From NCBI RefSeq assembly GCF_001468265.1, contig NZ_LNRZ01000003.1:434001-498000 (forward strand): a DNA stretch of 64,000 nucleotides, given 5' to 3'. The notes beneath the pieces are model-generated. The model did no database searches and was not told the DNA's origin. It saw only the letters and a list, made by a program, of their open reading frames with translations. Numbering within the stretch: the first letter of the stretch is position 1; each line of letters starts with the position of its first letter. The DNA is from Sphingopyxis sp. H050 (GTDB taxonomy: Bacteria > Pseudomonadota > Alphaproteobacteria > Sphingomonadales > Sphingomonadaceae). Position numbers and translations under genes: made by a program. Below are positions 25,636 through 35,803 of the stretch, in pieces.

Positions 25636-25671
25636 GGGACGTCGGGGCCGCGGGCCGCGGCGGCCGTTCCC
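25636..25671 (+). promoter_or_regulatory. GC-rich leader hairpin upstream of rimP
   Basis: An outer stem of GGGA with TTCCC plus an inner perfect GGCCGC/GCGGCC stem can fold over 36 bases, 36 bases before the rimP start. No T run follows immediately, so this looks more like an RNA structure for processing or autoregulation than a terminator. Its conservation is untested. Confidence 0.35.
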
Positions 25672-25706
25672 GCATGGGTTTCCGGTCTTGTGATAAGGAA
25701 AGATAT

Positions 25707-26252
25707 TTGGTCGATCTCGACGCCCTCAATGCGATCATCGCGCCCGAAGCCGAGGCGATGGGCCTGGGGCTCGTGCGCGTCGCTTTCTTCGGCGGCGAGA
25801 GCGACCCCACGCTGCAGGTGATGGCTGAACGCCCCGACACGCGCCAGCTGACGATCGACGATTGCGCCGACCTGTCGCGCCGCATTTCGGCCCAGCTCGA
25901 CGCGCTCGAAGAGGCGGGCAAGGACCCGATCGAGGTCGCGTACCGGCTGGAGGTGTCGTCGCCCGGCATCGACCGGCCGCTGACGCGTCGCGCCGACTTC
26001 GCCGACTGGGCGGGGCACGAGGCGAAGGTCGCGCTCAAGGAAAAGCTGAATGGCCGCCAGCGCTTCAACGGCGAGCTCGTCGGCATCGACGGCGATACCG
26101 TCACGATTTCGGACAAGGAAGGGGTGGAGCATAAGCTGCCGTTCGACGCGATCGATACGGCGAAGCTGGTTCTCACCGACAAATTGATTGCCGCAACCGT
26201 CCCGCTCTCGATCGAGGGCGCCGACGAAATGGAAGAAGAAGGACAGGACTGA
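25707..26252 (+). CDS. rimP: Ribosome maturation factor RimP
   Basis: A protein of 181 residues, usual for the family in sphingomonads. It assists 30S subunit maturation. Typical parts are the N-terminal alpha/beta domain (VDLDALNAIIAPEAEAMGLGLVRV), the conserved YRLEVSSPGIDRPL (about 83-96) and a C-terminal SH3-like domain (HEAKVALKEKLNGRQRFNGEL). The start is taken as TTG 25707, with AAGGAAAG just upstream; an in-frame ATG at 25674 would add 11 residues not seen in the family. It leads the nusA operon and overlaps nusA by one base. Confidence 0.93.
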   Translation: MVDLDALNAIIAPEAEAMGLGLVRVAFFGGESDPTLQVMAERPDTRQLTIDDCADLSRRISAQLDALEEAGKDPIEVAYRLEVSSPGIDRPLTRRADFADWAGHEAKVALKEKLNGRQRFNGELVGIDGDTVTISDKEGVEHKLPFDAIDTAKLVLTDKLIAATVPLSIEGADEMEEEGQD

Positions 26253-27901
26253 TGGCCACTGCCATTTCCGCCAACAAGGCCGAACTGCTCGCGATTGCCA
26301 ATTCGGTCGCCAGCGAGAAGATGATCGACAAGGGAATCGTCATCGAGGCGATCGAGGAAGCGATCCAGCGCGCGGCGCGCGCGCGCTACGGCGCCGAGAA
26401 CGACATTCGTGCGAAGCTCGATCCGCAGACCGGCGATCTTCGCCTGTGGCGCGTCGTCGAGGTCGTCGAGCAGGTCGAGGATTATTTCAAGCAGGTCGAC
26501 CTCGCCGCCGGCCAGAAGCTGCAGAAGGACGCCAAGATCGGCGACTTCATCGTCGACCCGCTGCCCGCGGTCGACCTCGGCCGCATCGACGCGCAGTCGG
26601 CGAAGCAGGTGATCTTCCAGAAGGTCCGCGAAGCCGATCGCGAACGCCAGTATCAGGAATTCAAGGACCGCGCGGGCGAGATCATCACCGGCGTCGTGAA
26701 ATCGGTCGAATTCGGCCACATCGTCGTCAACCTCGGCCGCGCCGAGGGCGTCATCCGCCGCGACCAGCAGATCCCGCGCGAACTGATGCGCGTCGGCGAC
26801 CGCGTCCGCGCGCTGATCCTGTCGGTGCGCAGCGAAACGCGCGGGCCCCAGATTTTCCTGAGCCGCGCGCACCCCGACTTCATGAAGAAGCTGTTCGCGC
26901 AGGAAGTCCCCGAAATCTACGACGGCATCATCGAGATCAAGGCCGCCGCGCGCGACCCGGGCTCGCGCGCCAAGATCGGCGTGATCAGCTATGACGGCAG
27001 CATCGACCCCGTCGGCGCCTGCGTCGGCATGAAGGGCAGCCGCGTCCAGGCGGTCGTCCAGGAAATGCAGGGCGAAAAGATCGACATCATCCCCTGGTCC
27101 GAGGACACCGCGACCTTCGTGGTCAACGCGCTCCAGCCGGCAACGGTGCAGCGCGTCGTCATCGACGAGGATGACAGCCGCATCGAAGTCGTCGTTCCCG
27201 ACGACCAGCTGTCGCTCGCCATCGGCCGCCGCGGCCAGAATGTCCGTCTCGCCAGCCAGCTCACCGGCAGCCAGATCGACATCATGACCGAGGCCGACGC
27301 GAGCGAGAAGCGCCAGCGCGAATTCGTCGAACGCTCGACGATGTTCCAGGAAGAACTCGACGTCGACGAAACGCTCGCGCAGCTGCTCGTTGCCGAAGGC
27401 TTCAGCGAACTCGAAGAGGTCGCTTATGTCGGCATCGACGAACTGGCGAGCATCGAAGGCTTCGACGACGAACTGGCGCAGGAGCTGCAGAGCCGCGCCG
27501 CCGAAGCGCTCGAACGCCGCGAGGAAGCTTCGCGGCAGGAACGCCGCGCGCTCGGCGTCGAGGATGATCTGGCCGAGATTCCGCACCTCACCGAAGCGAT
27601 GCTCGTCGTCCTCGGCAAGGCGGGGATCAAGACGCTCGACGACCTCGCCGACCTCGCGACCGACGAACTGATCGCGAAGAAGCGCCAGGACAACCGCCGC
27701 GGTCCGGCGCGCGCCGAACGCGCCGAGGACAAGGGCGGCGTGCTGGGCGAATATGGCCTGACCGAAGAGCAGGGCAACGAGATCATCATGGCGGCGCGTG
27801 CGCACTGGTTCGCAGACGAACCGGCGGACGCTGCACCGCAAGCCGAGTCCGCGGCGGAGCCGCAAAACGGGGAGGCCGCCGATGCGGACCCCGCACAATG
27901 A
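26252..27901 (+). CDS. nusA: Transcription termination/antitermination factor NusA
   Basis: A protein of 549 residues. Domain order is NusA N-terminal RNA-polymerase-binding domain (1-130), S1 domain (about 143-205, [21 protein letters not shown]), two KH domains (about 240-350, with [19 protein letters not shown] and [15 protein letters not shown]), and two C-terminal acidic helix-hairpin-helix repeats ([35 protein letters not shown]). It binds RNA polymerase and controls pausing, termination and antitermination. It starts on the TGATG shared with rimP and overlaps the next gene by 20 bases, so the three are tightly coupled. Confidence 0.97.
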   Translation: MATAISANKAELLAIANSVASEKMIDKGIVIEAIEEAIQRAARARYGAENDIRAKLDPQTGDLRLWRVVEVVEQVEDYFKQVDLAAGQKLQKDAKIGDFIVDPLPAVDLGRIDAQSAKQVIFQKVREADRERQYQEFKDRAGEIITGVVKSVEFGHIVVNLGRAEGVIRRDQQIPRELMRVGDRVRALILSVRSETRGPQIFLSRAHPDFMKKLFAQEVPEIYDGIIEIKAAARDPGSRAKIGVISYDGSIDPVGACVGMKGSRVQAVVQEMQGEKIDIIPWSEDTATFVVNALQPATVQRVVIDEDDSRIEVVVPDDQLSLAIGRRGQNVRLASQLTGSQIDIMTEADASEKRQREFVERSTMFQEELDVDETLAQLLVAEGFSELEEVAYVGIDELASIEGFDDELAQELQSRAAEALERREEASRQERRALGVEDDLAEIPHLTEAMLVVLGKAGIKTLDDLADLATDELIAKKRQDNRRGPARAERAEDKGGVLGEYGLTEEQGNEIIMAARAHWFADEPADAAPQAESAAEPQNGEAADADPAQ

Positions 27902-28676
27902 TCAGCTGAGCGAACCAGACCGCGCTGGTCGGCGCGGCCAGCATGTGCCCGAGCGGCGCTGCGTCATCACCGGCGAGGTTTCGCCGGCCGAACGGCTCGT
28001 GCGCCTGGCGCTCGGGCCCGACGGCGCGATCGCGCCCGACGTTCTGGGCAAGGCGCCCGGACGCGGCGCATGGATCGGCGTGACCCGCGCCACGCTCGAA
28101 GCGGCGCAGGCGAAGGGCAAGCTCAAGGGCGGGCTCGCGCGGGCGCTGCACGAAGGCAATATCACGATCCCCGACGACCTCGGCGCGCGGATCGAGGCGC
28201 AACTGAAGCGCGCGACGCTGGACCGGCTCGGGCTCGAATCGCGTTCGGGGACGCTGATCAGCGGCAACGAAAAGGTCGAGCAGGCGGCGCGCAAGGGGCA
28301 GGTTCGCCTGCTGCTTCACGCGAGCGATGCGGGCGAGGACGGCCGCAAGAAACTCGCGCAGGCATGGCGCGTCGGCGAGGACGACGAGGGATCGGGCCGC
28401 GAAGGGACCATCTTGCCGGTGGACCGGCAGTCCCTATCTATGGCATTGGGGCGTGAAAATGCGGTGCATTTGGCCGTCACAGACGCCCGTGCCGCCGACC
28501 GGGTGCTCGCGCATCTTGGCCGCTGGCAGTTTTTCTCCGGATGGAGTAGGGACGCGGCCGACCGCGTTTCCCTTGAGGATTCCCGCAGCGCGGGGGGCAC
28601 AGTTCCCCGCGACGCGGCTAATCGGATGGCGTCCACGGATACCGGCACGGTTTCCGACGCTTCGGACGCGTTATGA
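27882..28676 (+). CDS. YlxR (DUF448) RNA-binding domain fused to L7Ae-like domain
   Basis: A protein of 264 residues. The N-terminal YlxR domain has ERRCVITGE (about 24-32) and GRGAWI (60-65). A second domain (about 122-210), with SGTLISGNEKVEQAARKGQVR and LLHASDA, resembles the L7Ae/YlxQ fold. The last 50 residues are Ser/Asp/Arg-rich and disordered-looking. In Gram-positive bacteria YlxR and YlxQ are separate genes between nusA and infB; alphaproteobacteria often fuse them. It probably binds RNA in translation or RNase P control. The start at 27882 uses a GGGGAGG site inside the nusA end. Confidence 0.85.
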   Translation: MRTPHNDQLSEPDRAGRRGQHVPERRCVITGEVSPAERLVRLALGPDGAIAPDVLGKAPGRGAWIGVTRATLEAAQAKGKLKGGLARALHEGNITIPDDLGARIEAQLKRATLDRLGLESRSGTLISGNEKVEQAARKGQVRLLLHASDAGEDGRKKLAQAWRVGEDDEGSGREGTILPVDRQSLSMALGRENAVHLAVTDARAADRVLAHLGRWQFFSGWSRDAADRVSLEDSRSAGGTVPRDAANRMASTDTGTVSDASDAL

Positions 28677-28693
28677 AGGAAAATAGAGTTTAG

Positions 28694-31222
28694 ATGAGCG
28701 ACGAACAGGACAAGCCGACCCTTACCCGCAAGCCGCTGGGGCTGAAGCGGACGGTCGAGGCCGGCCAGGTGCAGCAGCAATTCAGCCATGGCCGCCGCAA
28801 TACGGTGGTGGTCGAGGTGAAGCGCCGCCGCGTGCTCGGCCGCCCGGGCGAAGCCGCCCCTGCGGCCGAGGTCGAAGAGGTCGCGGCGCCCGCTCCGGCG
28901 CCTGCCGCCGCCCCCGCGCCTGTCGCGGAAAAGCCCGCTGCGCCGAAGCCCGCCGCCGACAGCCTGATGTCGCGTCAGGAGCGTCAGGCGCAGCTGCTGC
29001 GTGAGGCCGAGGAAGCGCGCATGAACGCGCTCGAGGAAAACCGTCGCCGCGAGGAAGCCGCGCGCGCCCGCGCCGCCGAGGAAGAAAAGAACCGCGTCGC
29101 CGAAGCGCGCGAGGACAAGGCGAAGGCTTCCGAAGCCGCGCCGGCCCCCGCCGCCGAAGTCGAAGCGCCGGCCGCCGAGGCTCCCGCCGCCGAGACGAGC
29201 GAAGCCGCGCCGCGCAGCACGACGAGTGCCGCGCCCGCGCCGCGCCGTTTCACGCCGGTCGAGGCGCCGAAGCGCCCCGAACCGAAGCGCCCCGAACCCA
29301 AGGCGACCCGCGGCGCCGACAACCGCCGCCAGTCGGGCAAGCTGACCGTCACGCGCGCGCTCAACGACGACGAGGGCGCCCGCGCGCGCAGCCTCGCGGC
29401 GCTGAAGCGCGCCCGCGAAAAGGAAAAGCGCTCGCACATGGTGTCGAGCGGACCGCGCGAGAAGCAGGTCCGCGAAGTCGTCGTGCCCGACAGCATCACG
29501 GTGCAGGAACTCGCCAACCGCATGGCCGAAAAGGGCGCGGACCTGGTGAAGGCGCTGTTCAAGATGGGCATGCCCGTGACCGTCAACCAGACGATCGACC
29601 AGGACACCGCCGAACTGCTCGTCACCGAATTCGGTCACGAGATCAAGCGCGTCAGCGAAGCCGATGTCGACATTCGCCACGACGAGGATGTCGACGACGC
29701 CGCGCACCTGAAGCCGCGCGCGCCGGTGGTCACGATCATGGGCCATGTCGACCACGGCAAGACCAGCCTGCTCGACGCGCTGCGCGGCGCGAATGTGCAG
29801 GCGGGCGAAGCCGGCGGCATCACCCAGCATATCGGCGCCTATCAGGTGAAGACCCCCGACGGCAGCCAAGTCACCTTCCTCGATACGCCGGGCCACGAAG
29901 CCTTTACCGAGATGCGACAGCGCGGCGCGAACGTCACCGACATCGTCATCCTGGTGGTCGCCGCCGACGACGGCCTGAAGCCGCAGTCGATCGAGGCTAT
30001 CGCCCATGCGAAGGCGGCCGGCGTGCCGATCATCGTCGCGATCAACAAGGTCGACAAGGAAGGCGCCAACCCGCAGCGCGTCCGCGAACGCCTGCTCGAG
30101 CATGAGCTGGTGGTCGAGGAAATGGGCGGCGACGTCCAGAATGTCGAAGTCTCGGCACTGAAGAAGACCGGCCTCGACAAGCTGCTCGACGCGATCGCCG
30201 TGCAGGCGGAGATCATGGAACTGAAGGCGAACCCCGACCGCGCCGCCGAAGGCACGGTGGTCGAGGCGAAGCTCGACAAGGGCCGCGGCCCCGTTGCGAC
30301 GATCCTCGTCCGCCGCGGCACGCTGCGCGTTGGCGACATCTTCGTCTGCGGCGCCGAAAGCGGCCGCGTCCGCGCGCTGATCGACGATCAGGGCAAGCAG
30401 GTGAAGGAAGCCGGCCCATCGATGCCGGTCGAGGTCCTCGGCCTCGGCGGCGTGCCGATGGCGGGCGATACGCTCACCGTCGTCGAGAACGAAGCCCGCG
30501 CCCGCGAAGTCGCCGCCTATCGCCAGAGCGAAGCGCTCAAGAAGCGGACGGTGCAGGCGCCGGTCAGCCTCGAGGGCATGTTCGAGGCGCTCGCCGACAA
30601 GGCGAAGGTCATCGAATATCCGGTGGTCATCAAGGGCGATGTGCAGGGTTCGGTCGAAGCGATCGTCAATGCGCTCAACCGGATCTCGACCGACGAGATC
30701 CGCGTCCGCGTGCTCCAGTCGGGCGCCGGCGCGATCACCGAAAGCGACGTGACCTTGGCCGCCGCCACCGGCGCGCCGATCATCGGCTTCAATGTCCGCC
30801 CGAACGCGAAGGCGCGCGAGATCGCGAAGCGCGAAAAAGTGCGCTTCATGTATCATGACGTCATCTATCACCTGACCGACGAGGTCCGGAAGGAAATGGC
30901 GGGCGAGCTGGGTCCGGAGCGCATCGAAAACGTCGTCGGCCGCGCCGAGGTCAAGGACGTGTTCCCGGCCGGCAAGCGCGACAAGGCCGCGGGTCTGCTG
31001 GTGCTCGAAGGCGTCATCCGCAAGGGGCTCCATGCGCGTCTCACCCGCGACGACGTCATCGTCTCGGCAACGACGATCGCCTCGCTCCGCCGGTTCAAGG
31101 ACGATGTCGCCGAAGTGCGCGCGGGCCTGGAATGCGGTGTTGTGCTGGCCGATACCAACGACATCAAGCCGGGCGACAATCTCGAAGTCTTCGAGGTCGA
31201 GCTGCGCGAACGGACGCTGTAA
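28694..31222 (+). CDS. infB: Translation initiation factor IF-2
   Basis: A GTPase of 842 residues that positions initiator tRNA on the 30S subunit. Residues 1-60 form the IF2-associated N domain. About 60-260 is an Ala/Pro/Glu/Arg-rich linker of low complexity, followed by the IF2_N domain ([22 protein letters not shown]). The G domain starts with GHVDHGKTS (about 350-358), then [12 protein letters not shown], and NKVD. The C-terminal domains II-IV are complete to the last residues ([11 protein letters not shown]). It follows ylxR by 17 bases with AAGGAAA as ribosome site. Confidence 0.98.
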   Translation: MSDEQDKPTLTRKPLGLKRTVEAGQVQQQFSHGRRNTVVVEVKRRRVLGRPGEAAPAAEVEEVAAPAPAPAAAPAPVAEKPAAPKPAADSLMSRQERQAQLLREAEEARMNALEENRRREEAARARAAEEEKNRVAEAREDKAKASEAAPAPAAEVEAPAAEAPAAETSEAAPRSTTSAAPAPRRFTPVEAPKRPEPKRPEPKATRGADNRRQSGKLTVTRALNDDEGARARSLAALKRAREKEKRSHMVSSGPREKQVREVVVPDSITVQELANRMAEKGADLVKALFKMGMPVTVNQTIDQDTAELLVTEFGHEIKRVSEADVDIRHDEDVDDAAHLKPRAPVVTIMGHVDHGKTSLLDALRGANVQAGEAGGITQHIGAYQVKTPDGSQVTFLDTPGHEAFTEMRQRGANVTDIVILVVAADDGLKPQSIEAIAHAKAAGVPIIVAINKVDKEGANPQRVRERLLEHELVVEEMGGDVQNVEVSALKKTGLDKLLDAIAVQAEIMELKANPDRAAEGTVVEAKLDKGRGPVATILVRRGTLRVGDIFVCGAESGRVRALIDDQGKQVKEAGPSMPVEVLGLGGVPMAGDTLTVVENEARAREVAAYRQSEALKKRTVQAPVSLEGMFEALADKAKVIEYPVVIKGDVQGSVEAIVNALNRISTDEIRVRVLQSGAGAITESDVTLAAATGAPIIGFNVRPNAKAREIAKREKVRFMYHDVIYHLTDEVRKEMAGELGPERIENVVGRAEVKDVFPAGKRDKAAGLLVLEGVIRKGLHARLTRDDVIVSATTIASLRRFKDDVAEVRAGLECGVVLADTNDIKPGDNLEVFEVELRERTL

Positions 31223-31258
31223 CAGGCGTCCGCTCCGCGCGGATCAGGAGGCGCCGGC

Positions 31259-31813
31259 ATGCCCCGCTATGTGGCCCTATTCGGCAGCATCAACGTCGGC
31301 GGCAACCGGCTGACGATGGCCGACCTGCGTTCGGCGTTCGAGGCCGAAGGGTTCGAGAATGTCGAAACCGTGGTGGCGAGCGGCAATGTGCTGTTCGACC
31401 ATGACGAGCGGCCGACGCGCGGGCTCGAGGAGAAGCTGGCGATCATGGTTGGCGACCGCTTCGACATGGAAACCGCCGCCTTGGTGCGCAGCCGCGATGA
31501 ACTCGCGGCCGCCATCGCCGACAATCCGTTCGCTGGCACGAACGAGGACCGGATCGTCCACACGATGTTCCTCGACGGCCAGCCGACCGCGGAGCAGTTC
31601 GAGGCGCTGGCGACCGACCACCGGGTCCGGCCGATCGAACGCCTCGCGCTCGGCGACCGGGCGCTCTATATCGACTTCGGCGACGGCGCGGCCGACAGCA
31701 AATTGCACGCGCGGCTGATCGAACGGCGACTGGGGCACAAGGGCACCGCGCGCAACATCCGTTCGATCGCGCGGATCATTGCGAAACTGGACGAAGAAGC
31801 AAAAACGGCATGA
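31259..31813 (+). CDS. DUF1697 family protein
   Basis: A protein of 184 residues. The opening [21 protein letters not shown] and the segment VASGNVLFD are characteristic of DUF1697, a small alpha/beta family without established biochemical function. It has AGGAGG at ideal spacing before the ATG and its stop overlaps the rbfA start (ATGA). It is thus inserted into the infB-rbfA operon and translated with it, although the family has no known link to ribosome biogenesis. Confidence 0.85.
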   Translation: MPRYVALFGSINVGGNRLTMADLRSAFEAEGFENVETVVASGNVLFDHDERPTRGLEEKLAIMVGDRFDMETAALVRSRDELAAAIADNPFAGTNEDRIVHTMFLDGQPTAEQFEALATDHRVRPIERLALGDRALYIDFGDGAADSKLHARLIERRLGHKGTARNIRSIARIIAKLDEEAKTA

Positions 31814-32217
31814 AGCAGGAAAAGGATAAAGGCCCCTCGGTGCGGGTGCTGCGCGTCGGCGAGCAGGTGCGGCATCTGTTGTCGGAAATCCTGGCGCGCG
31901 GTGACGTCCACGACGACGTCCTCGCCACGCATCCGGTCAGCATCACCGAAGTCCGCATGTCGCCCGACCTGCGCCACGCGACCGTGTTCGTGAAGCCTCT
32001 GCTCGGCAAGGACGAGGAAGCGGTGATCAAGGCGCTGCGCACCAACACCGCCTATCTGCAGAAGAGCGTCGCGGCGAAGGTGCGGATGAAATATGCCGCG
32101 AAGCTCAAATTCCTGCCCGACGAAAGCTTCGACGAAGCGAGCCATATCGAAAAATTGCTGCGCGACCCGAAGGTGCTGCGCGATCTTGAGAGCGGCGAGG
32201 ACAAAGCCCCGGACTGA
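31810..32217 (+). CDS. rbfA: Ribosome-binding factor A
   Basis: A protein of 135 residues with the KH-like RbfA fold. It contains [18 protein letters not shown] at the N terminus, [16 protein letters not shown] in the middle, and [19 protein letters not shown] near the end. It binds 16S rRNA during late 30S maturation and cold adaptation. The start overlaps the DUF1697 stop by 4 bases. The usual downstream neighbour truB lies 4.6 kb away. A partial palindromic repeat (32231-32254) follows and may end the transcript. Confidence 0.95.
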   Translation: MKQEKDKGPSVRVLRVGEQVRHLLSEILARGDVHDDVLATHPVSITEVRMSPDLRHATVFVKPLLGKDEEAVIKALRTNTAYLQKSVAAKVRMKYAAKLKFLPDESFDEASHIEKLLRDPKVLRDLESGEDKAPD

Positions 32218-32230
32218 CCCCAAAAACTGT

Positions 32231-32254
32231 CGTCATCCCGGTGAAGGCCGGGAC
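32231..32254. repeat. Fragment of the CCCGG palindromic repeat
   Basis: CGTCATCCCGG and CCGGGAC-type half sites are separated by a few bases. It resembles one end of the element at 6956-7034 but is truncated. It lies between convergent rbfA and the acyltransferase gene. Confidence 0.5.
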
Positions 32255-32280
32255 AACGGATTGATAGGGTGGCTAAGGGG

Positions 32281-33699
32281 CTATTTCCCCTTGATCCCCG
32301 CCGCTTCCTCCAGCTCGACCAGGGCATCCTCCAGATAGTCGATCAGCCGCTGGACATGCGGCACGCTGCGCCGACACGCGGTAATCCCGAAATCGATATT
32401 CTTGTTGTTCGACACCTGCGTGATGTTCATCGCCATGCCGTCGACCGGGATGCTCGCCGGATACATGCCGTCGAGCCGCGCGCCGTTCCAGTAGAGCTGC
32501 TCGCGCGGACCCGGAACGTTCGAGATGGTGACGCTGTACGCGGGGAATTTGTCGGCGGTGCGCGTCAGCGCGGTCAGCATCTGCGGCATTTGCGTGATCG
32601 CGGTATAGATCTGGATCTGCTGCGCGGTCATTTCGCGCAGCTGTGCCTTGGCGGCGTTCATCGACGCCTGAATCGTCCGCATGCGCTCGGCCGGATCGTC
32701 GATATGCGTCGCGAGGTTGGCGGTCACCGCCGCGACCGAATTGCCCGAATCGATATCGTCCTTGGCGCGGATCGACACCGGCGCCATCGCCTTCAAGGGC
32801 TTGTCGGGCAGCTCGTTCAGCGATTGCAGATATTTGCGCATCGCCCCCGAACACATCGCGAGCACCGCGTCGTTGATCGTCCCGTCATAGGCCTTGCCCA
32901 TCGCGCGCACGCGCTCGAGCGACCAGCTTTGCGCGACGAAGCGCCGCGCGCCGGTGATGTTGCGGTTGAAGCTGGTGCGCGGCAGCCCGGCCCATGGCGT
33001 CGTCAGGTCGCCGCCGCCGAGCCCGAACATCGCCGCGGCATATTGGTTCAGCGCCTTGCTCACCCCGACGCTGTTGCCCCACTGCTCCTTCAGGAAAGCG
33101 CCGATGGCCTTTATGTCGGTGATGCTGGGCGTCGGCGCCTTTTTCGCGGTCGGGAATTTGCGCTTATAGGCTTCATAGACCTCGACCGACATCGGCGATG
33201 CGGTGGGCTTGTAACTCTTGTCGTTGCTCAGCATCGCATTGGTGAAATGCATCGAGCTCGCGCCATCCATGAAAGCATGATGGATCTTGAAATAGGTGGC
33301 GATCTGCCGGTTCGGCAGCCCCGAGATCAGCGTGATTTCCCACATCGGGCGGGTGCGGTCGAGCAAGGTGCCGTGGAGGCGCGAGGCGAGTTCGAACATC
33401 TCGCGATAGCGGCCCGGCTTGGGCAGCGCCGCCGCGCGGACATGGTAATGCATGTCGATGTCCTTGTCGGGCACCAGCCGGATCGGGCCGTACTGGCCAA
33501 GCGGGGTGAGCTTCAGCACTTCGCTGAACGGCCGCCGCAGCCCTTCCTGCTGGCGCAGCAGCGCGAGCATCTCGTTCAGCCATTCGGTCTCGTCGACCTT
33601 GTCGGGGAGCGTGTAGAGATTGACCCCGCCGACATGCATCGGCGTCTCGCGCGTCTCCGCGACCAGGAACATCGCGTCGGTCACCGGCATCAGCCGCAT
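32281..33699 (-). CDS. Wax ester synthase/diacylglycerol acyltransferase (WS/DGAT) family
   Basis: A protein of 472 residues with the acyltransferase motif H140-H-A-F-M-D145 (HHxxxD) in FKIHHAFMDGAS. N-terminal MRLMPVTDAMFLVAETRETPMHVGG and C-terminal TISNVPGPREQLYWNG are family hallmarks. These enzymes esterify acyl-CoA with fatty alcohols or diacylglycerol at the cytoplasmic membrane to make storage lipid, though some members act on other alcohols. The start at 33699 follows GGGGAG; a frame start at 33714 would add five residues. It lies inside the block that separates rbfA from truB. Confidence 0.88.
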   Translation of the reverse strand: MRLMPVTDAMFLVAETRETPMHVGGVNLYTLPDKVDETEWLNEMLALLRQQEGLRRPFSEVLKLTPLGQYGPIRLVPDKDIDMHYHVRAAALPKPGRYREMFELASRLHGTLLDRTRPMWEITLISGLPNRQIATYFKIHHAFMDGASSMHFTNAMLSNDKSYKPTASPMSVEVYEAYKRKFPTAKKAPTPSITDIKAIGAFLKEQWGNSVGVSKALNQYAAAMFGLGGGDLTTPWAGLPRTSFNRNITGARRFVAQSWSLERVRAMGKAYDGTINDAVLAMCSGAMRKYLQSLNELPDKPLKAMAPVSIRAKDDIDSGNSVAAVTANLATHIDDPAERMRTIQASMNAAKAQLREMTAQQIQIYTAITQMPQMLTALTRTADKFPAYSVTISNVPGPREQLYWNGARLDGMYPASIPVDGMAMNITQVSNNKNIDFGITACRRSVPHVQRLIDYLEDALVELEEAAGIKGK

Positions 33700-33773
33700 G
33701 GCAGCTCTCCCCACTCTTATGCTGCATCTTTGTTGCGCAGCATGGCAGGGGGTGCGGGCGAGTCAACACTCAG

Positions 33774-33850
33774 CGTCATGCCGGGCTCGACCCCGCACCC
33801 GCCTTTTTTCTTCAAGATTAGGCGGGCCCCGGATCAAGTCCGGGGTGACG
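33774..33850. repeat. Degenerate palindromic intergenic repeat
   Basis: CGTCATGCCGGGCTCGACC at the left pairs imperfectly with GGATCAAGTCCGGGGTGACG at the right. The inner arms CCCGCC and GGCGGG flank a T-rich loop. It is related to the element at 6956-7034 and sits between the divergent acyltransferase and tdk genes. Confidence 0.7.
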
Positions 33851-33880
33851 AGGATGTAGCGACGCGTTATCGCACCCCCC

Positions 33881-34486
33881 ATGGCCAAGCTCTATTTCTA
33901 CTACGCCAGCATGAACGCCGGCAAATCGACGACGCTGCTGCAGGCGGATTTCAACTATCGCGAGCGCGGGATGGAGACGATGCTGTGGACCGCCGCGCTC
34001 GACGACCGCTACGGCGCCGGACAGGTGACGAGCCGCATCGGGCTGATGGCCGAGGCGCATAAATTCGATCCCGACAGCGACATGTTCGCCGCGGTCACCG
34101 CCGAGCATATGGAACGCCCGCTCGCTTGCGTCCTCGTCGACGAGGCGCAGTTCTTGACGCGGGCGCAGGTGCTCGATCTCGCGCGGCTGGCTGACGAAAT
34201 AGGCATCCCGGTGCTCTGCTATGGCCTGCGCACCGATTTCTCGGCCGAGCTGTTTCCGGGTTCTGCCGCGCTGCTCGGCATCGCCGACGCGCTCGTCGAA
34301 TTGAAGGCGGTGTGCGAATGCGGGCGCAAGGCGACGATGAACCTGCGTGTCGATGAAAGCGGCCGCGCCGTCGTCGAAGGCGCCCAGACCGAGATCGGCG
34401 GCAACGACCGCTATGTCGCGATGTGCCGCCGCCATTTCATGGAAAAGCGGCGCGCGGCCGCCGCGGCGCTGGCGTCGGCCTCCTGA
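33881..34486 (+). CDS. tdk: Thymidine kinase, type II
   Basis: A protein of 201 residues, close to the bacterial norm. Walker A is ASMNAGKST (9-17), the DEAQF motif with the catalytic glutamate is at 87-91, and CYGLRTDF is at 113-120. Zinc is held by C145, C147 and C182, with a His at 185 in place of the fourth ligand; the lasso segment is [14 protein letters not shown]. It phosphorylates thymidine in pyrimidine salvage in the cytoplasm. It lies 31 bases after the degenerate repeat. Confidence 0.95.
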   Translation: MAKLYFYYASMNAGKSTTLLQADFNYRERGMETMLWTAALDDRYGAGQVTSRIGLMAEAHKFDPDSDMFAAVTAEHMERPLACVLVDEAQFLTRAQVLDLARLADEIGIPVLCYGLRTDFSAELFPGSAALLGIADALVELKAVCECGRKATMNLRVDESGRAVVEGAQTEIGGNDRYVAMCRRHFMEKRRAAAAALASAS

Positions 34487-34525
34487 CCGGCTGCCGCTGT
34501 TCCCGCTTTTTGCGAAAGGATTGTC

Positions 34526-35803
34526 ATGCGTAAGATCGTGTCGCTGAGCCTCGCCGCGGCGGCGCTCGCCGTCTCACCCCTACAGGCGGCCCCGGCGCCG
34601 AAGCCGCAAGCGGTGCTGGAGAGCAAGGCCTATCGGGCGGCGGCGAAGATCCTCGACCGCGATCACGACCGGATGGTCGCCGAGATCATCACGCTGACCG
34701 AAATCCCCGCACCGCCCTTCAAGGAAGCGGCGCGCGCCGCGGCGTACCGCGACATGCTGAAGGAGGCAGGCCTCGCGGACGTCGAGATCGACGCGGAAGG
34801 CAATGCGATCGGCGTCTATCGCGGCACCGGACCCGCGGGCGGCTCCGCGGTGATGATCGCCGCGCACCTTGATACCGTTTTTCCCGAAGGCACGCCGGTC
34901 AAGGTCCGCCGCGAAGGCACGCGCCTCCATGCGCCCGGTATCGGCGACGATACGCGCGGCCTTGCGGTGCTGCTCGCCTATGCCCGCGCGATGAAGGAAA
35001 GCGGCGTCAAGGTGAAGCAGGACATCATCTTCGTCGGCAATGTCGGCGAGGAGGGCCCGGGCGACCTCCGCGGCGTCCGCCACCTGCTCACCAAGGGGAA
35101 GTACAAGGACCGGGTGAAGGCCTTTTTCTCGATGGACGGGCTCGATCCGTCGCGTCTTGTCACCGGCGGCGTCGGGTCGAAACGCTATCGCATCACCTGG
35201 AAGGGGCCGGGCGGCCACAGCTTCAGCGCCTTCGGCCTCGTCAATCCGATGACGGCGATGAGCCAGGCGGTCGTCGATCTCTACAAGATACAAGTCCCCG
35301 CGCAGCCCAGGACCACCTATGCCGCCAGCGTCACCGGCGGCGGCACCTCGGTCAATTCGATCCCGAACGAGGCGTATATGGAATTCGACATGCGGTCCGA
35401 AAGTCCCGCCGAACTCGCGAAGCTGGAACAGGCGTTTCTTGGCGTCGTCCGGAAGAGCGTCGAGAGCGAAAACACCGCACGGTCGGTGAAGGAAGGGCCG
35501 ATCACCGCCGATATCAAGCTGATCGGCGACCGCCCCGCGGGCGAGACTGCCGCGACACAGCCGATCGTGCAGAACGCCCAGGCCATCATCCGCGCGAACG
35601 GACTCAAACCCATATCGTCCTTTTCCTCGACCGATTCCAACCTGCCGATGAGCCTCGGTATTCCGGCGGTGACGATCGGATCGGGCGGCGAGGGCGGGCG
35701 CGCGCATGCGCTCGACGAATGGATCGACGTCGAAAAGACGAAGAGCCTGAGCGGCGCCAAGGTCGGCCTCGGCATCTTGCTCGCGACCGCCGGGGTGCAA
35801 TGA
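34526..35803 (+). CDS. Exported M20-family metallopeptidase
   Basis: A protein of 425 residues with a signal peptide (1-21, ending LQAAP). The M20 di-zinc site is visible: H114 in AAHLDTVF, D141 in GIGDDTRG, and the acid/base E175 with E176 in GNVGEEGPGD. A lid/dimerisation domain follows (about 215-330, GPGGHSFSAFG). The terminal H in GRAHALDEW completes the set. It hydrolyses peptides or acylated amino acids in the periplasm. It overlaps the next GNAT gene by 4 bases. Confidence 0.88.
   Translation: MRKIVSLSLAAAALAVSPLQAAPAPKPQAVLESKAYRAAAKILDRDHDRMVAEIITLTEIPAPPFKEAARAAAYRDMLKEAGLADVEIDAEGNAIGVYRGTGPAGGSAVMIAAHLDTVFPEGTPVKVRREGTRLHAPGIGDDTRGLAVLLAYARAMKESGVKVKQDIIFVGNVGEEGPGDLRGVRHLLTKGKYKDRVKAFFSMDGLDPSRLVTGGVGSKRYRITWKGPGGHSFSAFGLVNPMTAMSQAVVDLYKIQVPAQPRTTYAASVTGGGTSVNSIPNEAYMEFDMRSESPAELAKLEQAFLGVVRKSVESENTARSVKEGPITADIKLIGDRPAGETAATQPIVQNAQAIIRANGLKPISSFSSTDSNLPMSLGIPAVTIGSGGEGGRAHALDEWIDVEKTKSLSGAKVGLGILLATAGVQ

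Noticed and set aside
28316..31033. Long minus-strand frame opposite infB
   Set aside because: Opposite the certain infB gene; the translated product is repetitive and has no recognisable motif.
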